From an uncultured Campylobacter sp. (GTDB lineage: Bacteria; Campylobacterota; Campylobacteria; Campylobacterales; Campylobacteraceae): a stretch of 62,270 bases of DNA. The stretch is taken from contig NZ_CALKTC010000031.1 of assembly GCF_937996225.1 (NCBI RefSeq), positions 1 to 62,270 on the forward strand. Direction: 5' to 3'. The notes under the pieces were generated by a model. That model saw only the letters and a list, made by a program, of their open reading frames with translations. It was not told the DNA's origin and did no database searches. Below are positions 1-7,572 of the stretch, piece after piece (the first letter of the stretch is position 1; the number at the start of each line of letters is the position of its first letter). A program made the position numbers and the translations under genes.

Positions 1-88
1 CCGATTCGCCCCTAAATTTCAAACTTGCATACGCGCGGTGATTGAATTTTAAACTACTTGAATTTATTTTCTCTAAAATATATAGTGC

Positions 89-94
89 TATAAT
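89..94 (+). promoter_or_regulatory. -10 element for the binding-protein gene
   Basis: TATAAT preceded by TGC, an extended -10. It lies about 32 bases before the ATG at 126, and no clear -35 is visible, which is common for Campylobacter sigma-70 promoters. It places transcription start near 100, inside the longer reading frame that begins at 42, and so supports the start at 126. Confidence 0.55.
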
Positions 95-125
95 TATTTC
101 AAAACTGAAAAGTAGGGGGCTTTTT

Positions 126-938
126 ATGAGATTACTTTTTATTTTAACCTTATTTTGCGCTAGCATTTTTGCAAATACACTAGATGAAATCAGGCAGGCA
201 GGGGTTATCAGAGTAGGCGTGCGCGAAGGTCGTCCGCCACTAAGCGAGTCTAATAACGGCAAGTTCGAGGGCTTTGAAATCGAGCTTGCTAGCTCGATCG
301 CCAAAGACATTTTCGGCGATAAAAAAGGCGAAGTGCAGTTCGTAGCCGTAACCGCGGGCGAGAGAATCCCGTTTTTGAAAAATAACAAGGTCGATATGGT
401 TATCGGCACCTTTATGATTACGCAAGAGCGCAAGAAGCAGGTGGATTTCTCGCTTCCGTATCTATCGGTAAATTTTGGCATCGTAACGCGTAAAGAGGAT
501 CAAGTGAAGGACTTCGCACAGGTTCGTGATATGAGAATTTCAATCGAAAAAAATCCCAACGGCTCAATGACCGAGCGCTATTTGCGCAAAGAGAAATTTA
601 GCAATTTAGTTTACTGCAAAAATACCTCCGAGTGCTATGCGATGATGAAGGACGGCAGAGCCGACGGTTATGCCAATGACAACATCATCGTCCTAGCCTA
701 CGCCGTCGTGGACGATACGCTTGAAGTGCCGTTTAAAAACCTAGGCGCGGCGGAATTCTTAGGCGTCGGCGTGCAAAAAGGCAATCAAAGCCTGCTTGAT
801 TTCATCAATGCCGATCTAATCAAGCTAAGCAAAGAGGGCTTTTTCAAAAAGGCTTATGAGGACACTTTCGAGCCATTTTACCGCGGCACTGCGGATAAAA
901 AATACTTCCTGCTAGACGGAATTTATAATATGCTTTAG
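126..938 (+). CDS. Periplasmic amino-acid-type substrate-binding protein
   Basis: A family 3 solute-binding protein of 270 residues, similar in layout to the Campylobacter PEB1 aspartate/glutamate-binding protein. It should capture a polar amino acid in the periplasm for an ABC importer. Residues 1-17 form a signal peptide ending in ASIFA. The mature part begins with IRQAGVIRVGV, then has GFEIELA and a lobe around TFMITQERKKQVDFS, all typical of the fold. The ATG at 126 has AGGGGG just upstream, and the open frame further upstream (from 42) overlaps the promoter. No permease or ATPase gene is adjacent, so it is an orphan binding protein here. The ligand cannot be read from the sequence. Confidence 0.85.
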   Translation: MRLLFILTLFCASIFANTLDEIRQAGVIRVGVREGRPPLSESNNGKFEGFEIELASSIAKDIFGDKKGEVQFVAVTAGERIPFLKNNKVDMVIGTFMITQERKKQVDFSLPYLSVNFGIVTRKEDQVKDFAQVRDMRISIEKNPNGSMTERYLRKEKFSNLVYCKNTSECYAMMKDGRADGYANDNIIVLAYAVVDDTLEVPFKNLGAAEFLGVGVQKGNQSLLDFINADLIKLSKEGFFKKAYEDTFEPFYRGTADKKYFLLDGIYNML

Positions 939-1393
939 ACCTTAGAATTCTAAGGCGCGGAATTTTGAAATTTTGAAATTCCGCTTCGCACGCGGCGAGC
1001 GGGATTCTAAAATCTGCAAATTTTTAAATTTTAGTAACCAAAAAATTCCATAAAATTCTAAAATTTCAAATTTTATCTCACGCTCGGTTTAAAAACATCT
1101 ATTCCATTCGGAGCAAAATTCCATGCTACGATAAAATTTTAAAATTTTATGCACGACGGAATTTTAGAATTTTATCTGCACCGAGAATTTTAAAATCCCA
1201 TTCTGCAACATAATTTCGTAGTTCAGGGCTTTTGCGCTGCGATAAAATATAAAAATTTATCATGCGGTGTAGAATCCTGCAGATAAGCGCGATAAATTTA
1301 AAAGGATAAAATTCTGCGTGAGGCGAAATCTAGCTCTAAGCAAAAGCGCTGTCGTCGCAGATGCTATCGTTTAAGCTTTGTAGCCGCAGAAAT
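939..1393. other. Gene-less AT-rich spacer with palindromes
   Basis: No coding region or RNA gene is recognisable. Directly after the stop codon lie a perfect 16-bp palindrome (940-955) and a hairpin with 9-bp arms, GCGGAATTT/AAATTCCGC (957-984). A perfect 20-bp palindrome built on AAAATTTT sits at 1131-1150. The hairpins have no long U-tract, so they are only weak terminator candidates. Confidence 0.6.
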
Positions 1394-1981
1394 TTACTCA
1401 AACGCCTTGTAGTGCGCCTCGTCGGCGAATTCTAACATCTCGCGATCGCCCCTGCTGTCGCCGTAAGCGATGATGCGATCGAAGGCCTGCACGTCGTATG
1501 CCGCGCGCACGCGGGCGACTTTTTGCGCGCCGTAGCAGTTCTGCCCCTCGATCTCGCCCGTGATGATGCCGCCTTTACGCCGTATTTTAGTGCCTAAAAG
1601 CTCCAAGCCCTGCGCCTCACACCACGGGCGCAGCCAGTCTTCGAGCGAGGCAGTGACGATGACGACCCTATCGCCCGCGGCTTTGTAGCTTGCGATCTTG
1701 TCCATCGCGCTTTGTTTTAGGATATCTTCGATGTGAGTGGTGGAGTATTTTTTACAAATTTTATCGAATTTATCGGCGCTCATGCCCGCAAAAAAGTAGC
1801 CCAAGAGCTTTCTGCGCGTAAAATTATTGCTCGCAAAACCTAGCTTATACGCCGCCAAAATCGGCGATAGCACCAAAATCCCGCGAAAAAATTTCTTAAA
1901 TCCGACTACGTAGGCGACGAACTCAAGCAGCGAATCATCGCGCGTGATCGTGCCGTCAAAGTCGAATAAAACAAGATTCAT
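1394..1981 (-). CDS. HAD-IB family phosphatase (SerB-like)
   Basis: A 195-residue haloacid-dehalogenase hydrolase of subfamily IB, which hydrolyses small phosphomonoesters by an aspartyl-phosphate intermediate. Motif I is DFDGTITRDD near residues 7-16 with the nucleophile and acid/base aspartates. A helical cap follows, and motif II is around VIVTAS. The last motif is GDSRGDREML near the C-terminus, which holds Mg. The start ATG has AGGAGAGG upstream. It is about one third shorter than true SerB phosphoserine phosphatases, so the substrate is open. A terminator separates it from typA upstream, and it appears to be transcribed alone. Confidence 0.8.
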   Translation of the reverse strand: MNLVLFDFDGTITRDDSLLEFVAYVVGFKKFFRGILVLSPILAAYKLGFASNNFTRRKLLGYFFAGMSADKFDKICKKYSTTHIEDILKQSAMDKIASYKAAGDRVVIVTASLEDWLRPWCEAQGLELLGTKIRRKGGIITGEIEGQNCYGAQKVARVRAAYDVQAFDRIIAYGDSRGDREMLEFADEAHYKAFE

Positions 1982-2030
1982 TGCCTCTCCTAGTAAAATT
2001 TCAGAAGCGTAAATTTTAAAATTTGTCTAT

Positions 2031-2068
2031 AAAAAAAGGCGTGAAATTTAAAAGCTAAATTCCACGCC
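2031..2068 (-). terminator. Rho-independent terminator of typA
   Basis: On the minus strand a stem with arms GGCGTGGAATTTA and TAAATTTCACGCC is followed at once by seven T. It lies 27 bases after the typA stop and before the HAD gene. Confidence 0.85.
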
Positions 2069-2094
2069 GAATTTTAGAATTTCATTTTGAAATT

Positions 2095-3897
2095 CTATTT
2101 TTTCGCCATTCGTCTACGCGTCGTAGGGTCTAAATATCGCTTACGCACGCGGATATTTACGGGCGTAACCTCCACAAGCTCGTCCTCCTCGATCCACTCC
2201 AGCGCGCGCTCTAAATTTAGCGCACGCGGCGGCACGAGCTTGATCGCATCATCGCTGCCGCTGGCGCGGACGTTGGTTAAATTTTTACCCTTGATCGGAT
2301 TGACGTCCAGATCATTCGGACGGCTGTGCTCGCCGATGATCATACCCAGATAAACCTTTGCCTGCGGAGCGATAAAAAGCACGCCGCGATCTTGCAGGTT
2401 CCACAGACTGTATCCTAGCGCCACTCCGTTTTCCATGCTCACGAGCGCGCCGTTTTGTCGCTTCTCGACCGCGCCGATGAAAGGGCGAAATTCCAAAAAG
2501 CTATGGTTCATTACGCCTTCGCCTCGAGTATCGGTCAAAAACTGCGAACGAAAGCCAATAAGACCGCGCGCCGGGATCTCAAACTCCATACGCGTCTGCC
2601 CGTCGCCGGTAGGATTCATCACCTTCATCTCGGCCTTTTTGCGACCTAGCTTTTCGATGACGGTGCCGGTGCAATCATCGGGCGCGTCGATAACTAAGTG
2701 CTCGAAAGGCTCACATTTGATGCCGTCGATCTCTTTGATGATAACTTCCGGGCGCCCAAGGCAGAACTCAAAACCCTCGCGGCGCATATTTTCAGCCAAA
2801 ATCGTGATCTGCAGCTCGCCGCGGCCGCTTACTTTAAATTTTCCCTCGCCCGCGTTTTCATAGCGCATCGCGATGTTGGTTTTCATCTCCGCTTCCAAGC
2901 GCTCGTCGATCTTATTTGAGGTTACGAATCTGCCCTCCGTGCCGGCTAGCGGTCCGTCATTTACACTAAAAATTACGCTAAGGGTCGGCTCTTCGATATG
3001 CAGCGCATCAAGCGGGATCGGATTATTGGGATCGACGATGCTATCTCCTACGTCAAGCGCATCAAAGCCCGCAATCGCTACAATGTCGCCGGTGCCCGCC
3101 GTATCAATGTCGGTGCGCTCAAGTCCGTTAAAGCCGATGAGTTTTGAAATTCTGCCGTTGATATGCGTGCCGTCGGCTTTGGCTAGCATAACGCTTTGGT
3201 TTTTGTTTATCGTGCCGTTAAAAATTCTAGCGATGCCAATCTTTCCAACGTAGTTGTCGTAATCGAGTGTAAAAACCTGCAGCTGCAGAGGATTGTCATC
3301 GCTACCACTCGGAGTAGGGACGTGAGAGATAATCGTCTCAAAAAGCGGCTTCATGTCGGTGCTCTCATCGCTTAGATCGTATTTTGCATAGCCGTTTTTG
3401 GCCGCGGCGTAGATGACGGGAAACTCAAGCTGCTCGTCGTTTGCGTCAAGCGCTACGAAAAGATCGAAAATTTCATTTACCACGCGATCCGGATCGGCTG
3501 CGGGCTTGTCGATTTTATTTACGACCACTATCGGCCTGAGACCCAAAGATAGTGCCTTTTTTACAACAAATTTTGTCTGCGGCATGACGCCTTCTTGCGC
3601 GTCGACGAGCAAAAGCACGCCGTCGACCATCTTTAGCACGCGCTCGACCTCGCCGCCGAAATCGGCGTGGCCCGGAGTGTCGATAATGTTAATTTTAACG
3701 CCGCCGTAGTGGATAGCGGTGTTTTTGGATAGTATCGTAATGCCGCGCTCGCGCTCTATGTCGTTGCTGTCCATCACGCGCTCGCCGACTTCTTGGTGAT
3801 TACCAAAGGTGCCGGATTGTTTTAAAAGCTCATCTACGATAGTGGTCTTGCCGTGATCGACGTGCGCGATAACCGCAATATTTCTGATATTTTCCAA
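2095..3897 (-). CDS. typA: Ribosome-associated GTPase TypA/BipA
   Basis: A translational GTPase of 600 residues that binds the ribosome and aids 50S assembly and stress adaptation. The G domain is N-terminal: AHVDHGKTT (P-loop), DTPGHADFGG (G3) and NKIDKP (G4). EF-G-like domains II, III and V follow, then the BipA-specific C-terminal domain. Length is usual for the family. The start is TTG, since GGAG lies 5-8 bases upstream and MENIRNIAVIAHVDHG matches the family N-terminus. A -10 box sits at 3931-3936 and a terminator follows the gene, so it is a single-gene unit. Confidence 0.97.
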   Translation of the reverse strand: MENIRNIAVIAHVDHGKTTIVDELLKQSGTFGNHQEVGERVMDSNDIERERGITILSKNTAIHYGGVKINIIDTPGHADFGGEVERVLKMVDGVLLLVDAQEGVMPQTKFVVKKALSLGLRPIVVVNKIDKPAADPDRVVNEIFDLFVALDANDEQLEFPVIYAAAKNGYAKYDLSDESTDMKPLFETIISHVPTPSGSDDNPLQLQVFTLDYDNYVGKIGIARIFNGTINKNQSVMLAKADGTHINGRISKLIGFNGLERTDIDTAGTGDIVAIAGFDALDVGDSIVDPNNPIPLDALHIEEPTLSVIFSVNDGPLAGTEGRFVTSNKIDERLEAEMKTNIAMRYENAGEGKFKVSGRGELQITILAENMRREGFEFCLGRPEVIIKEIDGIKCEPFEHLVIDAPDDCTGTVIEKLGRKKAEMKVMNPTGDGQTRMEFEIPARGLIGFRSQFLTDTRGEGVMNHSFLEFRPFIGAVEKRQNGALVSMENGVALGYSLWNLQDRGVLFIAPQAKVYLGMIIGEHSRPNDLDVNPIKGKNLTNVRASGSDDAIKLVPPRALNLERALEWIEEDELVEVTPVNIRVRKRYLDPTTRRRMAKK

Positions 3898-3930
3898 ATT
3901 TTTCTCCGTTTGCTATTTTAAAGGCTGACG

Positions 3931-3936
3931 ATTATA
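3931..3936 (-). promoter_or_regulatory. -10 element of typA
   Basis: TATAAT on the minus strand, about 34 bases before the TTG start of typA, giving a leader of roughly 25 bases. No obvious -35. Confidence 0.55.
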
Positions 3937-3961
3937 CTAAAAAAATTCTTAAGATAAAAAT

Positions 3962-4381
3962 TTACGAGTACTCTTTGACTTCGCAGACAAAAAACTCATA
4001 AACGCGCTGTTGGATTAGTGCATCCTCGTCATCATCTCCGATCAGACGGCGCAGATGCGAAAAATCGATCTTTTTGATATATTTTTTGTTATTTTTGATA
4101 TCTCTGTCGATCTCTTTTAAAAGCGAATCTAAATTTAAGCTTTTATAGGTTTTTGCCTTTATAATATACTCTTTTACGATGGATACCAGCACGCCGATGC
4201 GCTGCTCATCGCCCGGATAAATTTCGCCAGCTATATCTTTGATCACGTCGTAATCCTCGTCGGTCTGCTTCTTTTTGGCAAGTAGCATAGCGGCAAAAAT
4301 TTTGGCTCTAAACTCGATAGAACGATGATGAGGGATAAAAACCTCGCGAAATACGGATAAAAGATGATTTTTGAAATTCAT
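3962..4381 (-). CDS. Conserved hypothetical protein, charged and helical
   Basis: A 139-residue soluble protein without signal peptide or membrane segment. It is rich in Lys, Asp and Ile and looks all-helical (repeated KxIxxDIK-like spacing in the middle). I do not recognise a catalytic motif. The ATG has AAGG at a good distance. It lies between typA and the divergent SRP RNA gene, so its promoter must lie within about 40 bases next to the ffs promoter. Probably a lineage-specific epsilonproteobacterial protein. Function unknown. Confidence 0.7.
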   Translation of the reverse strand: MNFKNHLLSVFREVFIPHHRSIEFRAKIFAAMLLAKKKQTDEDYDVIKDIAGEIYPGDEQRIGVLVSIVKEYIIKAKTYKSLNLDSLLKEIDRDIKNNKKYIKKIDFSHLRRLIGDDDEDALIQQRVYEFFVCEVKEYS

Positions 4382-4410
4382 TTATAACCTTACTTTAAGA
4401 AACATTTTCA

Positions 4411-4416
4411 TATAAT
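4411..4416 (+). promoter_or_regulatory. -10 element of the SRP RNA gene
   Basis: TATAAT eight bases before the first paired base of the SRP RNA, at exactly the spacing expected for a transcript starting near 4424. Confidence 0.75.
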
Positions 4417-4423
4417 CCCGATT

Positions 4424-4527
4424 GCCCTTTCTTAGACCTGTGCAATACTTTTTTTAGGCACCGCTTCAGGGTAGGAATACAGCAGAGCACTTAGATCTCG
4501 CATGTGCCGCAGCCATCTGGGAAGGGG
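4424..4527 (+). ncRNA. ffs: Signal recognition particle 4.5S RNA
   Basis: The small bacterial SRP RNA, which binds Ffh to target nascent membrane proteins. The apical signature is clear: CAGG, a GTA stem, the GGAA tetraloop, TAC, then AGCAG (about 4467-4485), which is the Ffh-binding symmetric and asymmetric loop region. The 3' half GCATGTGCCGCAG resembles E. coli 4.5S RNA. The ends close with 12 consecutive pairs, counting G-U pairs (CCCTTTCTTAGA with TCTGGGAAGGGG). A TATAAT box precedes it and TTTTAT follows it. It abuts the stop codon of the convergent HD-domain gene. Confidence 0.93.
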
Positions 4528-4529
4528 TT

Positions 4530-5765
4530 TTATAAATCGATCCTATTGAGCCCGAAATGCTCTTTGAAATCCTCGCAAACACTCTGAAAATCGACGCCTT
4601 CAATTTTTGGCTTTACTTTGAAAAACTCTAACATCGAATTATACCCGCTAAGCAGCTCCTTACTCTTTACGCCGTAACTAATCGAAATCCCCGCCTCAAA
4701 AAATGCCGCGAGTTTATCACAATATTTAAGCGCCTTGCCGTCGATTGCGCGAAATTTATCTTCGTTAAACATCTTTAGGCTGCCCTCTGCAAATTTAGGC
4801 TCCTTGCCTAGCTCGAAGGTGCGGTTTTCAAACTCGTCTTTTATAAATTTACCGCCCTCTTTGCGGATGCCTAAAATATAGCTAAAATCATCTCGCATAT
4901 GTTCCGGCACAAAGGGTAAAATTTTATCATCTATTAGCCGCATCTCATATTCGCCGATGATGTCGCTAAGACCCTTGACGCCGTATTTTACGGGGCTAAT
5001 GATGTCGCGAGTTAGGCTTTCGGGCAAATCATGAAATAGCGCGCAGAAAAAATTATACGCCGTGCGCGAGCGGCACGCATCCACCTCAAGCGAAAAAAAG
5101 TAGCTTAAAATCGCGACTACCAGCATGTGTCCAAGCACCGATGTCTCAGGGATGCGCGGCGTCTGCGCCCAGCGCTTTTGAAAACGAAGTCTGCCACTAA
5201 GATCGACTATGCGGGCGAGCTTTTTATTCATCACAATCTTTCGTACGCCGATAAGCTCGTAATAATCCTCGAGCTCCTCCTCCACCTTGGCTTTTAGCTC
5301 CTCAATGTCGTTTAAAAACTGGCTCGTTTGATAAACGATGTTAAATTCCCACCGCGTAGAAAGGTAACTAGCCGCTTTTAAGATCACAGCTTCTTTCTTA
5401 TGATCTTTAGAATTTAGATATTTTTTAAATCGCTCGAAAAAAGCGCCGTTTTGAATAGACAAAAGATCACTTTCGAGGACGCTTAAAACCCACTCGTTGA
5501 TCTTATCCTTTTTGGTTTTTTGGATCTGATGAAAGACGTCCGGGCGGATGTCGGTCACGACGATGCGCGCTAAAAACTCAAAGATCCCCGCTTCGATGAC
5601 GTAGTTGATATCCACGTCCCACTCGAAGCTAGCGATAAAATAAGCGATGATAAATTTATGCGCCTGCTTGTCGAGCTCGACTAGGCTCACCATCTTTGGG
5701 TAATCGTTCCAGCGGCTAATGCTTGCGGATTTAAAAATTTGTTCGACTAAATTTGAGCTTATCAT
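4530..5765 (-). CDS. Tandem HD-domain phosphohydrolase-like protein
   Basis: A 411-residue HD-superfamily protein, nearest in pattern to YfbR-like 5'-deoxynucleotidases. The active copy is at about residues 195-330: KRW, H213, HD at 245-246, then D254, the metal-binding set. The N-terminal region (about 16-130) repeats the pattern: SRW, H36, FEF at 62-64 and D72, with spacings close to the active copy. There the HD dyad is replaced by EF, so that copy should be inactive. The gene overlaps queF by four bases (ATGA), so it is translationally coupled to it. Likely substrate is a nucleotide, but this is inference. Confidence 0.75.
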   Translation of the reverse strand: MISSNLVEQIFKSASISRWNDYPKMVSLVELDKQAHKFIIAYFIASFEWDVDINYVIEAGIFEFLARIVVTDIRPDVFHQIQKTKKDKINEWVLSVLESDLLSIQNGAFFERFKKYLNSKDHKKEAVILKAASYLSTRWEFNIVYQTSQFLNDIEELKAKVEEELEDYYELIGVRKIVMNKKLARIVDLSGRLRFQKRWAQTPRIPETSVLGHMLVVAILSYFFSLEVDACRSRTAYNFFCALFHDLPESLTRDIISPVKYGVKGLSDIIGEYEMRLIDDKILPFVPEHMRDDFSYILGIRKEGGKFIKDEFENRTFELGKEPKFAEGSLKMFNEDKFRAIDGKALKYCDKLAAFFEAGISISYGVKSKELLSGYNSMLEFFKVKPKIEGVDFQSVCEDFKEHFGLNRIDL

Positions 5766-6142
5766 CGGTAAATTTGATCCGAGTTTATTTCGATTACCGT
5801 GTGGACGTTGCCGCGCGGATTGAAATCGCCCGTGATTTTCATAAATTTAGGCTTTAGCTTACTTTGAAGCGCGCCGTAAATTTCATTTATACTATTCTCG
5901 TGGCTGATATGGCGATCCATGAAGGAATTTATGTAAAGTTTGACCGCCTTAAGCTCCACTACGAGCTTATCCGGGATATATTCCAAATAGATCGTCGCAA
6001 AGTCCGGATATCCAGAACGCGGGCAGCGGCAACAAAACTCGGGCAGGGTGATTTTTATCAGATAATCGCGCTCCTGTTTATTGGGCCAAACTTCTAAATT
6101 TTCTATGTCAAATTTCTCAATTTCCTCTTCGCCGTATCTCAC
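5762..6142 (-). CDS. queF: NADPH-dependent preQ0 reductase (QueF)
   Basis: Reduces 7-cyano-7-deazaguanine to preQ1 in queuosine tRNA modification. This is the short, unimodal QueF type (126 residues). EFCCRCPRSGYPDFATI carries the nucleophilic Cys40 and Asp47, and SHENSIN and GDFNPRGN supply substrate-binding residues. I chose the GTG start at 6142 over an upstream ATG because AAGGAGA lies 5 bases before it and MRYGEEEI matches the family N-terminus. The GTG shares one base with the TAG stop of the preceding GGDEF/EAL gene (TAGTG), so the genes are coupled. The other queuosine genes are not in this window. Confidence 0.93.
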   Translation of the reverse strand: MRYGEEEIEKFDIENLEVWPNKQERDYLIKITLPEFCCRCPRSGYPDFATIYLEYIPDKLVVELKAVKLYINSFMDRHISHENSINEIYGALQSKLKPKFMKITGDFNPRGNVHTVIEINSDQIYR

Positions 6143-7572
6143 TATGATCTCCTTAAATTCGATATATCGTTCGGCTTTTCGACGCAAAATCCCTGAATAT
6201 AATCGATGCCCATTTTATAAAGCTGCATTTGAAATTCCTCTTTGTCGATGAAGCGCATTACGGTTTCAACGCTCGATTTTGCGCAGGCTTCGTTGATGCC
6301 TATAAATATATTTTTAATCTTTTCATCGTCTAAATTTTTATTAAATTCTATGTCGTAAATGATAAAATCCACTTCTAAAAATTTTAAGTATTCAAAGCTC
6401 GCGTTAGAGCCACCGAACTGCGACAGCGCGAAGCTAAATCCGAGTTCGCGGAATTTAATCAAAATTTCATCAAAGCGCTTGATCTCAGAATAGATAAGCT
6501 TTTCGTTAAACTCAAACACGATCTTTTTCGGATCGATTAGATTATTATCGATGAGCTTTAAAATTTCATTGCGAAACTCGTTATTTCGCAGTGTCTGAGG
6601 CATAATCTCGATAAAAATTTTAGCGACAATATCTTTAAAATAGATGATCCTAGAAATTTGCCTCATCATCGAAATATCGTATTTAATATCGTAATGATTT
6701 AGAAGCAAGATATCTAAAATTCTACTTTTTGTGATCTTTTCGCCACTTCGCAGATCAAGCTTCGGGATTAAATTTATATGTGATTTCACGCCGTTTTTAT
6801 CTGCAACGCGCTGATATTTAAAACTGAAATTTTCACTATCGATTGCCTCCATCACGTCGGCAGAAAATACGTCAATTAATACTTTCTCTACGTCAATAGC
6901 CTTCTCGCCATGCTCTTCGTCATCCAAGTGATTTATCTTATAAAATAGCGCATTTACGATATTATTTAGATTTCGATCATATGAACTTGGAAGCATTGTA
7001 AATTCGCTTTTTATCTCTACATTTTTAATCGTCTGGCTTGAAATTTTATGCTCAAACATCCGTAAAATATGGCTTAAATTTGTAGCTTTTGATTCCACTC
7101 CAAATACGAAGTAGCCGTTTATAAAGCGACCGATCGGAAGGTCCTTAAAACCCTGCTCCGCCATAAAATTTGAAAGTTCCTTACAATACTCATATAAAAT
7201 TTCATCGCCGTTTTTATAGCCGTATCGATCGTTTATGTCGATGATATTTTTAATTCGTAAAAGAACAATATTTATTTGACGATTTTTAGCTAGATTGTTG
7301 CTTAAAATTTTCTCGATCTCTTCGCGCACAAATACATGCGTAACGGGATCGATCAGCGTCTTTTGAAAGCCAAAATAAATTTGATAGATAACATAATAAA
7401 CATAGCAGATTAAAAGTATTAAAAATAAAATTACATCATCAAATTTAAACTCGCCGTTTCGAAACAAAATAATTCCAAAAACAATCAAAACACAGGTAAA
7501 CGGCACCGAAATTTTAAGTGCCGTTATAAAACGATTTTCGCGCTCTTTGGTCTCACTAAATAGAACAGACAT
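6142..7572 (-). CDS. Membrane protein with degenerate GGDEF and EAL domains
   Basis: A 476-residue protein with two N-terminal membrane segments (about 19-37 and 46-68), a GGDEF-like domain (about 75-230) and an EAL-like domain (about 235-470). The GGDEF signature is replaced by INGYF inside RFINGYFVFG. In the EAL part the usual DDFG is replaced by SQFG, and EAL by a diverged segment, although the fold landmarks VFEFNEK and YIQGFCVEKP remain. Synthesis or hydrolysis of c-di-GMP therefore looks unlikely, and a role as a c-di-GMP receptor or scaffold is more plausible. It abuts gyrB (ATG at 7572, gyrB stop there) and overlaps queF, so it shares the origin-proximal operon. Confidence 0.8.
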   Translation of the reverse strand: MSVLFSETKERENRFITALKISVPFTCVLIVFGIILFRNGEFKFDDVILFLILLICYVYYVIYQIYFGFQKTLIDPVTHVFVREEIEKILSNNLAKNRQINIVLLRIKNIIDINDRYGYKNGDEILYEYCKELSNFMAEQGFKDLPIGRFINGYFVFGVESKATNLSHILRMFEHKISSQTIKNVEIKSEFTMLPSSYDRNLNNIVNALFYKINHLDDEEHGEKAIDVEKVLIDVFSADVMEAIDSENFSFKYQRVADKNGVKSHINLIPKLDLRSGEKITKSRILDILLLNHYDIKYDISMMRQISRIIYFKDIVAKIFIEIMPQTLRNNEFRNEILKLIDNNLIDPKKIVFEFNEKLIYSEIKRFDEILIKFRELGFSFALSQFGGSNASFEYLKFLEVDFIIYDIEFNKNLDDEKIKNIFIGINEACAKSSVETVMRFIDKEEFQMQLYKMGIDYIQGFCVEKPNDISNLRRS

